Of a stretch of 64,000 bases of DNA, positions 29,967 to 39,300 are shown piece by piece (position 1 is the first letter of the stretch; every line of letters begins with the position of its first letter). Made by a program: the position numbers and the translations under genes. Under the pieces are notes generated by a model. The model was not told where the DNA came from, did not search any database, and saw only the letters and a program-made list of their open reading frames with translations. Source of the DNA: Yponomeuta sedellus (Eukaryota > Arthropoda > Insecta > Lepidoptera > Yponomeutidae); assembly GCA_934045075.1 (NCBI GenBank), contig OW203725.1:772775-836774 (forward strand). Direction: 5' to 3'.

Positions 29967-30509
29967 TGGTCAATTATTAGTTTTTAGAAGGCTAAAAGTC
30001 TGTTGTAAAGCTAGGCAAAGTCTGTTGTAAAAAAGTAGTCGAAGGAAGCAAAAATAACACTATAAATTATTAGTTAACATACTACGCTATTGCTCTACAC
30101 TGAACATCTCGTGATACAACATGAAACTTTTTTTATTTTACTATATGAAGTCAAAATAATACATAAATTGTATATGTACATAATCTGCAGTTTTCAATAA
30201 CATACTTACTAATTCTTTCGGTGATATTCATAGCTGATATGCAGTTGATAATACTCCGCTAAAGAGATTTGTACAAATCAAAACACAATTGTCAATCCGT
30301 AACAAGTTACAGCGTGCAAATGAGACTCAAAATCAAGTTAATGCCACTTCAAGCGTCAGTCTTTGCCTGATTACTACACTTTAAATTATTAGACTTTCCC
30401 CAATCATAGGTAAACTAATAATACTTACAAAAACTAGAACTAGATGGCGCTATCTGCCAAGTGATTTTTATACTTTTTGCGTTCTAAAACCTGTTAATTG
30501 GCTACCGTG
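29967..30509. mobile_element. Unclassified 543-bp insertion in a 5S-SINE
   Basis: TGGCGG is found on both sides (29,961-29,966 and 30,510-30,515), as a short target duplication would be. The insert is AT-rich, non-coding, begins TGGTCAATTATTAG and ends TTAATTGGCTACCGTG. Ends are weakly inverted at best. It contains ACTAGATGGCGCTATCTG. Confidence 0.5.
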
Positions 30510-30756
30510 TGGCGGGCCTTACTGTCAGAAGTTATCAAGCCGCCTATAAGGCCTCTGACATGGCTTAACGACTGGCATTACATGACAGCCGACACCCACG
30601 GCTTAACGTACCTTGCAAAGCACGGATGCGCTCGGAAAAATGCCACTAGCGGTAGGAACGGGACGGTCACCCATCCCGCACCAGACTGCGCCTGTTGTTG
30701 CTTAACTCGAGTGATTGTTTCCAATCACTCGATTCGACTAGGCCACGAGCGCTTCT
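30510..30756 (-). mobile_element. 5S-SINE, 5' part of the split copy
   Basis: Resumes at TGGCGGGCCTTACTGTCAGA and runs to the leader, with 5S-like boxes on the minus strand. Confidence 0.82.
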
Positions 30757-30828
30757 CATTTTAATATGTACTTTTCCATAATATCGTTAAATATTTGATA
30801 ATTACGTTGTCTTCATACAGTTGGTTGT

Positions 30829-30955
30829 TGTAGAAATCTAGACTTGATATTCACCTAGTAATTCGGGAGTAGAAAGAAACACGTCTGATTGCTAAAAACC
30901 GTTTACTGGAAGAGAGAGAGGCGGTGGATATTTTTACAGATTACCCTACATTACA
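30829..30955 (-). repeat. 3' LTR
   Basis: In element direction begins TGTAATGTAGGG and ends GATTTCTACA (TG...CA). TAAAAATATC is the only TATA-like stretch. No difference from the 5' LTR was seen. Confidence 0.93.
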
Positions 30956-30966
30956 CCCTCACCCTT
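30956..30966 (-). promoter_or_regulatory. Polypurine tract
   Basis: AAGGGTGAGGG on the minus strand directly abuts the 3' LTR, as needed for plus-strand DNA priming. Confidence 0.85.
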
Positions 30967-31060
30967 AACTGCTACTTACAGATAAACAAAACTTAACACT
31001 ACAGCATGCAACTTAATTCTACTTAGCTACTATGCAGCGATACATTAAAAAATGTTATCA

Positions 31061-34000
31061 TTAATCTATTTCAAAACCGTATCTTTTTACGGGTTTCTTT
31101 GTCCTATGGGGGCGATTCTCTGACAAGAAATAGGGCGCGGTCGGGAGCGGCTCGGGCCGGTCCCGGGTCGGGCCCGCGGCCGCGACCGGCGTCCGCACGC
31201 GCACCTCGCTCGCGTGCGGCGATGCAGGTGCCACCGAAGTGCCAACTGCATCTCCGCCCGGCTGATGTACGGCGACTTCCCCGGCCGAGTCAGTCGTACT
31301 GGGACTTGGAAGATCGTACATGGGCGTAAACTTTCTCTTAATTTGATCAATATGTCTCTTAACCGGTGAACCGTCGTCCTTGGTAACCAAATAATTCCTA
31401 GACCCCATCTTCTCATCGATTCGGCCACTATCCCATTTCCTCCCCGTATAATCCCTTATCCATACCTCGTCCCCCACTCCAAATTGTCTATGCCGGCCCC
31501 CTGCGTTCTCAACTTGCCGTTGTTGTGCCCGTTGCACCCTTTCTGTTATGCACTGGTCCCCGCGCAGCAAATCTAACCGCGAGCGCAGACTACGTCGTTG
31601 TAACAGCATCGCTGGAGACGATCCAGTGGTGCTGTGCTCGACATTACGGTACGCCATCAGGTAAGTTTGTAATGCAGCGTCCATATCAACACCATCTCGC
31701 AGTGACTTTCGAACTGCGCGCTTACATAGTTTAACTGCGTTCTCGGCCGCCCCGTTGGATGCCGGATGATAAATGGCCGAGTAAGACACTTTGACACCAT
31801 TATTGTTCATAAATTCTAAGTACTCCCTGCTCGTGAAGGGTGGCCCGTTATCAGATACTACTTCTCTAGGTAGTCCAAAACGTGCAAAAGTCTCCCGTAA
31901 TACTTTAATTACTGCTGACGCCGTTGTTCTTTCCATTGAAAATGCTTCCATCCATTTAGAGGAAGAATCAATAATGACAAAAAATGTTCTACCATGAAAC
32001 GGCCCCAAGAAATCTATGTGTAAACGTGTCCAAGGCTCCGGGTGGTAGATCCAGGGCACGGGTGGCGCGCGCGGCGGCGCGGCGCTGTCGGCCACGCACA
32101 CGGCGCACTCGCGGCCCGCGCGCTCCACATCGGCGTCCACCCCGGGCCACCACACGTAGCTTCGAGCCACGCTTTTCATCTTGACAATACCTAAATGCCC
32201 AATATGCAACTCTTTTAGTATTGAATTCCTTAGTGCCTCTGGTATCACCAGTCTATAGCCCCACATGACACAATCCATGTCCACATACAGCTCATTTTTT
32301 TTTGCAAAATATGGCTTGATTTTTTCGTCCTCACACACTTGCGGCCATCCAGACTGTATACACATCTTAACTTTACGCAACACCTCGTCTTTATCCGTAC
32401 CTTCTTTTATATCTTTTCTAGTCAGAGGCAAAAACTTTTGCACAAAGTTAAGATATGTTTGTTCCGATTTATTTGATCGCTCCACATTTAAGGGTAACCT
32501 TGACAAGGCGTCTGCACTGTTTTTCTGTGACGATACATACTCAATATCATAATTATAACCCGACAACAGTACTGCCCATCGCTGCATCCTACTTGCCGCC
32601 ATTACTGGTATTCCTGTTTTCTCACCAAAAATGGAAACTAACGGTTTGTGGTCTGTTTTTAGGATAAACTTACGGCCATACAGATATTGATGAAATTTGC
32701 GTATGCCAAAAATAATTGCCAAGGCTTCTTTTTCAATTTGTGAGTATGAACGTTCTGCTCCGTTCAATACTCGCGAGGCAAACGCGACGGGTCGCTCACG
32801 CACCCCTCCGCCGCCCGCGGCCGCCGGCAGCAGGTGCGAGATGACGGCGCCGACGCCCACGCTGCTGGCGTCCGTCGTCAGTACCAGCGGCAGCTCCGGC
32901 GAGTAGTGCGCGAGCACCTCGCTCGACACTAGCATTCTTTTCACTTCAAAAAACGACTTCTCGCACCGCTCATTCCATGTGAAACTTGCATCCTTTTTAA
33001 GTAAGTTATATAAAGGTTCTAGTAACGTACTGATGTTTGGCACGAACTTCGCATAATACATAACCAATCCTAAAAATGAACGAAGTTCTGTCACATTCTT
33101 AGGGCGCGGTACCTTCTTGATTGCTTCCACTTTCTCTGGGCAAGTGTGAACTCCCTCTTTACTGATAGTGTAGCCTAAATACGTCACTGAATGGGCAAAA
33201 AATGTGCATTTGTCTTTCCTAATCTTTAGTCCGTATTTTTGCAACCTTTCAAAGACTTTGTTCAAGTTAGCCATATGCTCCTGGTTATTTGCGCCCGTGA
33301 TGATGACGTCATCCAAAAATACACCTACTTTTGGCATATCGGCAAACATCTGTTCAAGTCTCCGTTGAAATATTCCTGGACTCGATGACAGTCCATAAAT
33401 TAGCCTATTGTACATAAACAGACCCTTGTGTGTGTTAATTACCGCATACTTCTTCGAGTCGTCTAAAACGAACTGAGCATACGCCTGCGATAAGTCAATT
33501 TTAGTGTACCGCTCCCCTCCATGGAGTTTCGTAAGTAAATCGTCGACTTTCGGTACAGGAAAACGGTCCACCTCGAGACATTTATTAAGAGTGAGCTTAA
33601 AATCTCCACATACCCTTATGCTTCCATCTTTCTTTACTACCGGCACAATCGGCGTGGCCCAGTCCGACGTCTCGACCGGCGCGATGACGCCGTCCAGCAC
33701 GAGCTGGTCGAGCGCGCGCTCCACCGGCTCGCGCAGTGCGTAGGCGAGCGGGCGCGCGCGCATGTAAACGGGCCGCGCGTCGGGCCGCACGCGAAGTGTC
33801 ACCGGCTCACCAGTGAACCGCCCCAGTCCGTCCGCGAATACTTCACAGAATTTGGTGCTGAAACCGGCCAAATCGAAACATTTATCATCACCGCTTGATC
33901 GATTGCAATTTACATTTGCAGTTGGGAGCCCTATACCTAACTCATACAACCACTGTCTTCCGAGTAGCGTAGTTTTGCCTTGATCTACTACAAACAAATC

Positions 34001-35251
34001 TAAAAGCTTCTTTCTATTTTGGTAACAAACTAACACCTCGATTTTTCCTACTGGATTAACAATTTCTCCAGTGTAGTATCGTAATTGTAAGTTACAATCC
34101 ATTATTTCCCTGTCTGAAAATTGCTTTTGGTACGTTTCATAACTTATACAGGAAATAGCACTGCCTGTGTCAAATTCCATGTCTAATTCTTGATTCTCTA
34201 CTAACAATTTTATCGTGTACGGCAAATAGTTAGCAAAACTATCAAAACGGATAGAAAAATTGTTCACCTCGTCACTGTCTCCGTCACTGTCTCCATGCAT
34301 CACCTGTTCCTCCACGAAGTGATTTCCGGTGGATGGCCCGGCCAAGCCTCGGAGATTTGGGCACATTTTCTTTAAGTGCCCCTCGCGGTAGCACACGCGA
34401 CACACGTACCGCACAAACTTGCACGTGTTTGTGTCGTGTTCTCCTCCGCACGCCTGGCAGCTGCCCTGCCGACGGCGCCCTCCCTCACCCCGGGTGCGGT
34501 CCGGCCCCGCCGTCGGCGTCTTCGCCGTAACCGCCGCCGCCCGGCCTCCGCTTGTTCGGCCATTACGCCACGCGGCAAGCGCGCAGCCGCCGCCGCTACC
34601 TTCGCCGGCCCTGACCCTGCCAGGCGCCCCGGCTGATGTCCTATAGCCATCACGCCGCTCACGATGCGCTCCTCCAGTAGACCACTGATGCACCGATGTT
34701 GTGGCACTGCCGCGGTCTCCCGTGTCTGACCGCCCATCCACTAGCACCGCATTTGACTCAGCCGCTTCGACTGTCACAGCTAACTTTAGCGCCTTATCGA
34801 AGCTTAGATTGTCTTCCGCGAATAACCTTTGCCTGATTACATCACTGCTTAATCCACAAACAAATTGATCTCGTAAACTTTCGTTTAACCAAGTACCAAA
34901 GTTACAATGTTTAGATAGTCTTTTTAATTCAGCCGTGTAATCCGCCACCGACTCGTTTTTTAATTGTTTACGCTGACGAAATTTAAATCGTTCAGCTAAA
35001 ACACTGGGTTGTGGCTGTAAATGACTTTTCATTATGGCCACCAACTGCGAAAATGTTTTACTAGCGGGTCGATCTGGCGTGCACAAGTTCACCATTAGCT
35101 CGTATGCATCACTACCTATGGCCGTAATTAGCGTGGCTACTCTCACTGGTTCTTTAACATCATTCGCAATAAAGTATTGCTCGAGCCGTTCTACATACAA
35201 GTCCCAACTGTCTTTGGCTGGATCAAAAGCACTTATCTTTCCGAGAGACAT
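31061..35251 (-). CDS. Gag-Pol polyprotein of mag-type retrotransposon
   Basis: A 1,396-residue polyprotein from the first ATG at 35,251. The same frame is open back to the LTR edge at 35,314 but has no ATG there and overlaps the primer-binding site, so the upstream codons are left out. Order: Gag-like region (1-250), two zinc knuckles (C265-C277 as C-X2-C-X3-H-X4-C; C284-C297 as C-X2-C-X4-H-X4-C), aspartic protease with DTGS at 361-364, reverse transcriptase with D586 in YTKIDLS and FLDD at 645-648, RNase H (D794 in TTDAS, TDHKP near 867), integrase zinc finger (H1016, H1019, C1049, C1052) and DD35E catalytic triad D1080, D1134, E1170. All key residues are present; no frameshift. Gag and Pol share one frame, as in mag, so no programmed shift is needed. 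It would act in cytoplasmic particles to copy RNA to DNA and then integrate it. GC-rich patches alternate with AT-rich ones along the frame. Activity itself cannot be judged from sequence. Confidence 0.93.
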   Translation of the reverse strand: MSLGKISAFDPAKDSWDLYVERLEQYFIANDVKEPVRVATLITAIGSDAYELMVNLCTPDRPASKTFSQLVAIMKSHLQPQPSVLAERFKFRQRKQLKNESVADYTAELKRLSKHCNFGTWLNESLRDQFVCGLSSDVIRQRLFAEDNLSFDKALKLAVTVEAAESNAVLVDGRSDTGDRGSATTSVHQWSTGGAHRERRDGYRTSAGAPGRVRAGEGSGGGCALAAWRNGRTSGGRAAAVTAKTPTAGPDRTRGEGGRRRQGSCQACGGEHDTNTCKFVRYVCRVCYREGHLKKMCPNLRGLAGPSTGNHFVEEQVMHGDSDGDSDEVNNFSIRFDSFANYLPYTIKLLVENQELDMEFDTGSAISCISYETYQKQFSDREIMDCNLQLRYYTGEIVNPVGKIEVLVCYQNRKKLLDLFVVDQGKTTLLGRQWLYELGIGLPTANVNCNRSSGDDKCFDLAGFSTKFCEVFADGLGRFTGEPVTLRVRPDARPVYMRARPLAYALREPVERALDQLVLDGVIAPVETSDWATPIVPVVKKDGSIRVCGDFKLTLNKCLEVDRFPVPKVDDLLTKLHGGERYTKIDLSQAYAQFVLDDSKKYAVINTHKGLFMYNRLIYGLSSSPGIFQRRLEQMFADMPKVGVFLDDVIITGANNQEHMANLNKVFERLQKYGLKIRKDKCTFFAHSVTYLGYTISKEGVHTCPEKVEAIKKVPRPKNVTELRSFLGLVMYYAKFVPNISTLLEPLYNLLKKDASFTWNERCEKSFFEVKRMLVSSEVLAHYSPELPLVLTTDASSVGVGAVISHLLPAAAGGGGVRERPVAFASRVLNGAERSYSQIEKEALAIIFGIRKFHQYLYGRKFILKTDHKPLVSIFGEKTGIPVMAASRMQRWAVLLSGYNYDIEYVSSQKNSADALSRLPLNVERSNKSEQTYLNFVQKFLPLTRKDIKEGTDKDEVLRKVKMCIQSGWPQVCEDEKIKPYFAKKNELYVDMDCVMWGYRLVIPEALRNSILKELHIGHLGIVKMKSVARSYVWWPGVDADVERAGRECAVCVADSAAPPRAPPVPWIYHPEPWTRLHIDFLGPFHGRTFFVIIDSSSKWMEAFSMERTTASAVIKVLRETFARFGLPREVVSDNGPPFTSREYLEFMNNNGVKVSYSAIYHPASNGAAENAVKLCKRAVRKSLRDGVDMDAALQTYLMAYRNVEHSTTGSSPAMLLQRRSLRSRLDLLRGDQCITERVQRAQQRQVENAGGRHRQFGVGDEVWIRDYTGRKWDSGRIDEKMGSRNYLVTKDDGSPVKRHIDQIKRKFTPMYDLPSPSTTDSAGEVAVHQPGGDAVGTSVAPASPHASEVRVRTPVAAAGPTRDRPEPLPTAPYFLSENRPHRTKKPVKRYGFEID

Positions 35252-35304
35252 GATTATGGTCACAAAACACTGTTTACCGCACGATTGTAAGTTCTTAGTC
35301 CATT

Positions 35305-35313
35305 TCGTCGCCA
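35305..35313 (-). promoter_or_regulatory. Primer-binding site, probably tRNA-Ser
   Basis: TGGCGACGA begins one base inside the 5' LTR. It complements the CCA end plus six bases of an insect tRNA-Ser(GCU)-like acceptor (TCGTCGCCA), from memory. Complementarity is only about nine bases. Confidence 0.65.
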
Positions 35314-35314
35314 C

Positions 35315-35441
35315 TGTAGAAATCTAGACTTGATATTCACCTAGTAATTCGGGAGTAGAAAGAAACACGTCTGATTGCTAAAAACCGTTTACTGGAAGAG
35401 AGAGAGGCGGTGGATATTTTTACAGATTACCCTACATTACA
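35315..35441 (-). repeat. 5' LTR
   Basis: Identical to 30,829-30,955 over all 127 bases. Drives transcription leftward through the polyprotein frame. Confidence 0.93.
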
Positions 35442-35446
35442 GTTGT

Positions 35447-35945
35447 ATCAATACAACGTAATTTGAATCTAAATTTTTGAGGTAATTTTAGAGTCCTTGG
35501 GTCCCTCAAAAATGCTTTTGGCCCAACTTATTTCTCCTTTCGTATGCTCTAACTTCTCCTTATTTCAACGTGCATAAATATCATGTTTGTTCTTGTAACC
35601 GAACTTGCTCTGATTAAAACCTTAATTAAAATCTTTAGCTCCTCGCTACTACTAATATTTAATTGCCTCCTGATGTGCATATTAACGACCCACTGCACTT
35701 ATTAGCAAAGATCTTACAATGAGAAACACTAGCTGGGTTTCTTCTAGATTAAGACGCTACGTGGTACTTACTAGCACTACCAAGGGGAAAAAAAACATAT
35801 CTTCTTTTATACAGGGGCTTTGGAAAAAGTGAACATCATAAATCCTAGTAAATAAAGTAGCTTTTTTTTCTTTCAAGACCCAACATGTGGGATTGGTTGG
35901 TAGGCTTACACAATTGAATAAATACTAGGAAGCACTCAAGACCTA
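35447..35945. other. Unassigned
   Basis: AT-rich flank of the LTR element; no repeat recognised. Confidence 0.4.
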
Positions 35946-36055
35946 TTCGAACTAAGTGATTGGAATCAATCACTTGAGTTAAGCAACACCAGGCACGGTC
36001 AGGTGCAGCATGGGTGACCCTCCCGCGAACACCACTAGTGGCATTGTTCCGAGCG
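35946..36055 (+). mobile_element. 5S-SINE, 5' part of a copy split by an F element
   Basis: Has the leader end, GAGTTAAGCAACACCAGGCA and CATGGGTGACCCTCCCG, and stops at TTCCGAGCG, which is repeated on the far side of the insert. Confidence 0.88.
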
Positions 36056-36329
36056 GCGGTGGCGGCGGCGTCAGGCTATACCAATCCTCTGCTGGACACA
36101 GCCCTCCCCCAAAGAGCGCCACGTTGCGCTATCATAGGGGGTAATGCCCATAATTCCCACGCTGGGTATGCGGGTTGGGGATCGTAGTTCGGTGGAATAG
36201 TACTGCAGGGGGCGCTGCCCACCCGCCGGTTTGTATGTCTTAGTCGCCTTTTACGACACCCGCGGGAAGAATTGGGTTGGTGCTATTCTCTAGGCCGACA
36301 CCACACAGCACCGAGCACTTATTCACTTA
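36056..36329 (-). mobile_element. F element inserted in a 5S-SINE, 9-bp target duplication
   Basis: TTCCGAGCG at 36,047-36,055 and 36,330-36,338 brackets it. At the minus-strand 3' end, GGCGGCGGTGGCGG (plus strand) replaces the usual TTCTTCTTC, so the tail is GCC-type. The core is intact. This is the clearest evidence that F is a mobile unit of about 270 bp. Confidence 0.9.
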
Positions 36330-36338
36330 TTCCGAGCG

Positions 36339-36580
36339 CTTCCGTGCTTCGCAAGGCACGCTAAGCCGTTGGTGCCGGCTGTCATGTAATGGCAGCCGTT
36401 AAGCCATATGCCAGAGGCTTTAGGGGCGGCTTTATAACTTCTGACAGTAAGGCTCGCCACTGTCTTACAATCCTCCACCAACCCGGACTTGGCCCCCATG
36501 GTGTAGTATGGCCTAACCTTCCTGCGATGCAGGAAAAGACCCGTGCCCCAGAAGTGGGGACATACAAGGGTTGATATCGA
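36339..36580 (+). mobile_element. 5S-SINE, 3' part of the split copy
   Basis: Continues CTTCCGTGCTTCGCAAGGCA to the GTTGATATCGAT end. Confidence 0.88.
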
Positions 36581-36774
36581 TAGAAGCTCTTTTTACAACC
36601 AAATGACAAAAACCAAGGTCTAAGAATCTAGGACTTTAAAGTGTTGCCAAAAACGGCCGTTTTTAGAGGAAATTTATTAAAGTCCGAGGTGGTCAATCCT
36701 ATGTTCTAGACTGTAGCTGTGAAAATAGTGGTCACGATTTGTTATAATATATTTTAAACTTTCGCGACTTGTAC

Positions 36775-36910
36775 ACATAGTTAGAATATTTTCGGGGCTT
36801 AATCGCGTAGTAATTTATTGCTATTTTACCTCAACGTTTCGACGACGTTACAGTCATCGTGGTCACGTGAAAGACTGATGGCTGGCACCCGTTCGCATCT
36901 TCGGCTGATG
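36775..36910 (-). mobile_element. PLE-like terminal block, copy 2
   Basis: Same block as 10,396-10,590, with CAACGTTTCGACGACGTTAC and TGGCTGGCACCCGTTCGCAT conserved. A GTGAAAGACTG change lies beside the stem. Confidence 0.5.
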
Positions 36911-37004
36911 AGGTTTCAGACTACCCTCAATCAGCTATCACAAAGCACTATTAGGGTTGCAACACACCACACTGACAATGTCGGACGATAAGCCATGCGA
37001 CTTT

Positions 37005-37080
37005 TTTCCACTCGAACAGATCTTGATGACCGGAGCAATAAACTAAGCGATTAAGCCCCGAAAATATTCTAACTATAGTC
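37005..37080 (+). mobile_element. PLE-like block, inverted partial copy
   Basis: AGCAATAAACTAAGCGATTA and AGCCCCGAAAATATTCTAAC in the opposite orientation to 36,775. The two face each other about 100 bp apart. Confidence 0.45.
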
Positions 37081-37254
37081 GTCACGGTTGTTAAGATATC
37101 ATCATCACCATAATGCGTATAACTAAGTCTAAAAATGCTGTATAAACCTTTAATTGGCATAATCGCTAGCCCTAAGTCACTTTTAGTATAAGCTTTATGA
37201 AGTTGGAGTGCTTGCTGTTGGTGTACCTAATGATTAAAATAATATAAAAATAAA

Positions 37255-37400
37255 AATAATAATCAGCCGGTGTCAGTCTACTTCTGGACATAGGCCTCTC
37301 CCAAAACACGCCACTGAGCCCGATCTGCGGCTCTCCTCTTCCCGTCACTGCCCACCGCTTTGCGAAAGTCGTCGCCTCACCTGGGCCTAGATTAACACAA
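37255..37400 (-). mobile_element. LINE 3' fragment (G type)
   Basis: CTACTTCTGGACATAGGCCT, CTCCCAAAACACGCCACTGA and GCTCTCCTCTTCCCGTCACT. Similar to 59,042-59,150. This is a non-coding remnant of an insect LINE. Confidence 0.5.
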
Positions 37401-37410
37401 CAACACAACA

Positions 37411-37583
37411 TTTACATACAGGCACATACATTGCTTCTGGTCCCACACTAGGATACCCTGTGTCGTGGGAACCAGAAACAACGACATCACAAATTTCATT
37501 TTTTTTTGTTTCCAACCGGGATTCGAACCCGCGACCTCTTGCATGGTAGGCAGACGCGCTACCGCTACGCCATAGAGGTCGTC
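37411..37583 (-). mobile_element. SINE-A copy 4
   Basis: Body CACTAGGATACCCTGTGTCG on the plus strand, tRNA-like head ending at GCCATAGAGGTCGTC. Starts with CAACATTTACATACAGGCAC. Confidence 0.85.
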
Positions 37584-38163
37584 ACATATTCTGTTAGTGC
37601 ATTACAGTACAATGACACATAACATGGACAGGGCATGTGACGTATTTTGATACCATTGCTGTCTAGAAGGTGTTATACGTGCGGGGGTTTTGACTTAAAT
37701 CAGCAATGAAATTAAGTCGCCATGTCCATGCAGTTGTCATTGTCCTACAATGCATTAGTAGAATCTGGGCCCTGGTCACAGTAAGATATGACGTAATTTT
37801 TTTTTAAACTGTTTTTTAAAACATGTTACGGTTTTTTGTGGCGCTCGTTAGCACTGCGTGGCGCCTTAAGAGTTACAGTAGCACTGTCTCAAGTACATTT
37901 TTACACCAATTACTTTTAAAAAGTCTATGTTTTTATTACCCTTTACTTGCAAAATAAATTATTTTTCATTTCAATTTTCATCTCACTTTGTTATTTCAGG
38001 GCTCTTATTAATAAACATCAGTTTGCTTTAAAAGTGTAGATAGCTTCAAATGTCAAAGTTCCAAACTATGTTTAGTTTGGTTTTAATTTTGAAAGCATGA
38101 GTCTAACGAATGGTTGTAAATATGTACACTTAATGAGACATATTAAGGTGACGTAAAGAAATA
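37584..38163. other. Unassigned
   Basis: A pair of distant matches, GACATGGACAGGGCATGTGA and TGTCCATGCAGTTGTCATTG (inverted), sits at 37,622 and 37,725. A degraded fold-back is possible. Confidence 0.35.
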
Positions 38164-38262
38164 GTCGTCGTCGCCAGGCCATACTAGTCCACTGGTGGAC
38201 ATAGCCCTCCCCTAAAGAGCGCCACGTTGTGCTATCATAGGGGGTAATGCCCTATGATAGCA
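38164..38262 (-). mobile_element. F element 3' end
   Basis: Minus-strand tail with AGTCCACTGGTGGACATAGC and GGGGGTAATGCCC-like sequence, then a duplicated CCCTATGATAGCACAA. Confidence 0.6.
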
Positions 38263-38390
38263 CAACAACAAAAATGGTGACTCAAATTAATTTGAGGCAA
38301 AAATTTTTTTTAGGCCAAAAATTGTTGATTTGTGAAGCTCCTGTATGAATAATATTTTCTCTATGCCGTGAAACAAAAAAAATGAAATGA

Positions 38391-38470
38391 AATGAAAATG
38401 AAATGAATATACTTTATTGCACACCAGGAATTACAATTTAGAAAATAAGAAGATACAGATTAAGGTACAA
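38391..38470 (-). mobile_element. LINE 3' terminus (J-like) with TGAAA repeats
   Basis: AAATGAAATGAAAATGAAAT followed by ATACTTTATTGCACACCAGG. This is an inverted polyadenylation-like signal with a tandem tail. Confidence 0.55.
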
Positions 38471-39035
38471 TTGGCGGTCTTATTACTAAAAGTAATTTCT
38501 TTTTTAATCGTTTAAAATCGTTTTTTAAACCTCCATATAATGATGTAATCTATAAGGTTACTTTCAAAATACGCAATTAATTAAATATTACGCTTAGAGC
38601 TTTTCATTTACAACGTTTGCTCTACGACTTAAGAAAAATGCTCAATTTGAAAATTTTTCGAAAAAAATATATTTGTTCCCGTTCTTCAGCTTTTTAGTGG
38701 ATTATGTTATCTGTAGAAGTGGTAATATAAAAAAAAATGTGTTAGAAACTATAAGCGTTTAACTTTGGAAGACCATCAATTGCTGAAATTATTTCACGAA
38801 ACAGTTGCAGAGCGCGTAAAGTACAAACAAATCAAATCACTTTTTTTCACAAATATCAATGTCATATAGTTTATAAATGGTGGCCTTTAAATCGCTAAAA
38901 CGGATCTCTTTCAGACAACTTTAAGATGGATCAGACTGAAAGAAGAATAATGTAGGAAGGTAATTATGATCTGAGGTAGGTATAAATTCCCATATCCGGA
39001 CCCAATTCCCCTACAAATCCAAGTTTTCTACATAT
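38471..39035. other. Unassigned AT-rich
   Basis: No repeat or frame recognised. Confidence 0.4.
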
Positions 39036-39300
39036 TTAAAGAAATAGTTCTTTTTTTTTACTTAACCTTATTGTGACCCACCGCGGCGCAAAGGCCTCCC
39101 CTTTTTTGTTTATGGCCACCTTCTGCGAGCCTGGAAAAAAGGTCCTGAGGTGGCCCCGCCATCTCCGCTTGGGTCCGCCACGTTTGCGATATAAAACGCA
39201 TGGAACCCAGTCAGTGACGATATTTGCCCACCTGTCTGGTTCCAAACGCTTTACGTGGCCCGCTCAATTCCACTTCAGCGATGCTTCCATTGAATAAGTC
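39036..39300 (-). pseudogene. LINE reverse transcriptase C-terminal fragment
   Basis: A 69-codon minus-strand frame contains TDWVPCVLYRKRGGPKRRWR, which resembles the 'TxWxPxxxxRxxGRPxxRW' end of insect LINE proteins, then a GCGGTGGGTCACAATAAGG tail. No catalytic part remains. Homologous to 9,785-9,980. Confidence 0.55.

Larger units (their letters stand above)
30829..35441 (-). mobile_element. mag-type Ty3/gypsy LTR retrotransposon, complete
   Basis: 4,613 bp bounded by two identical 127-bp LTRs and a GTTGT 5-bp target duplication (30,824-30,828 and 35,442-35,446). It carries a primer-binding site, one open gag-pol frame and a purine tract next to the 3' LTR. Overall size, very short LTRs and a single fused frame fit the mag lineage first described in Bombyx. 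Identical LTRs and an open frame indicate a recent insertion. Confidence 0.93.

Noticed and set aside
31099..34646. Plus-strand open frames of 60-97 codons opposite gag-pol
   Set aside because: Antisense shadows of a conserved GC-rich coding sequence.
35252..35314. Start of the gag-pol protein at the GTG beside the LTR
   Set aside because: No ATG is present in these 21 codons, and they overlap the primer-binding site. The ATG at 35,251 is a simpler start.
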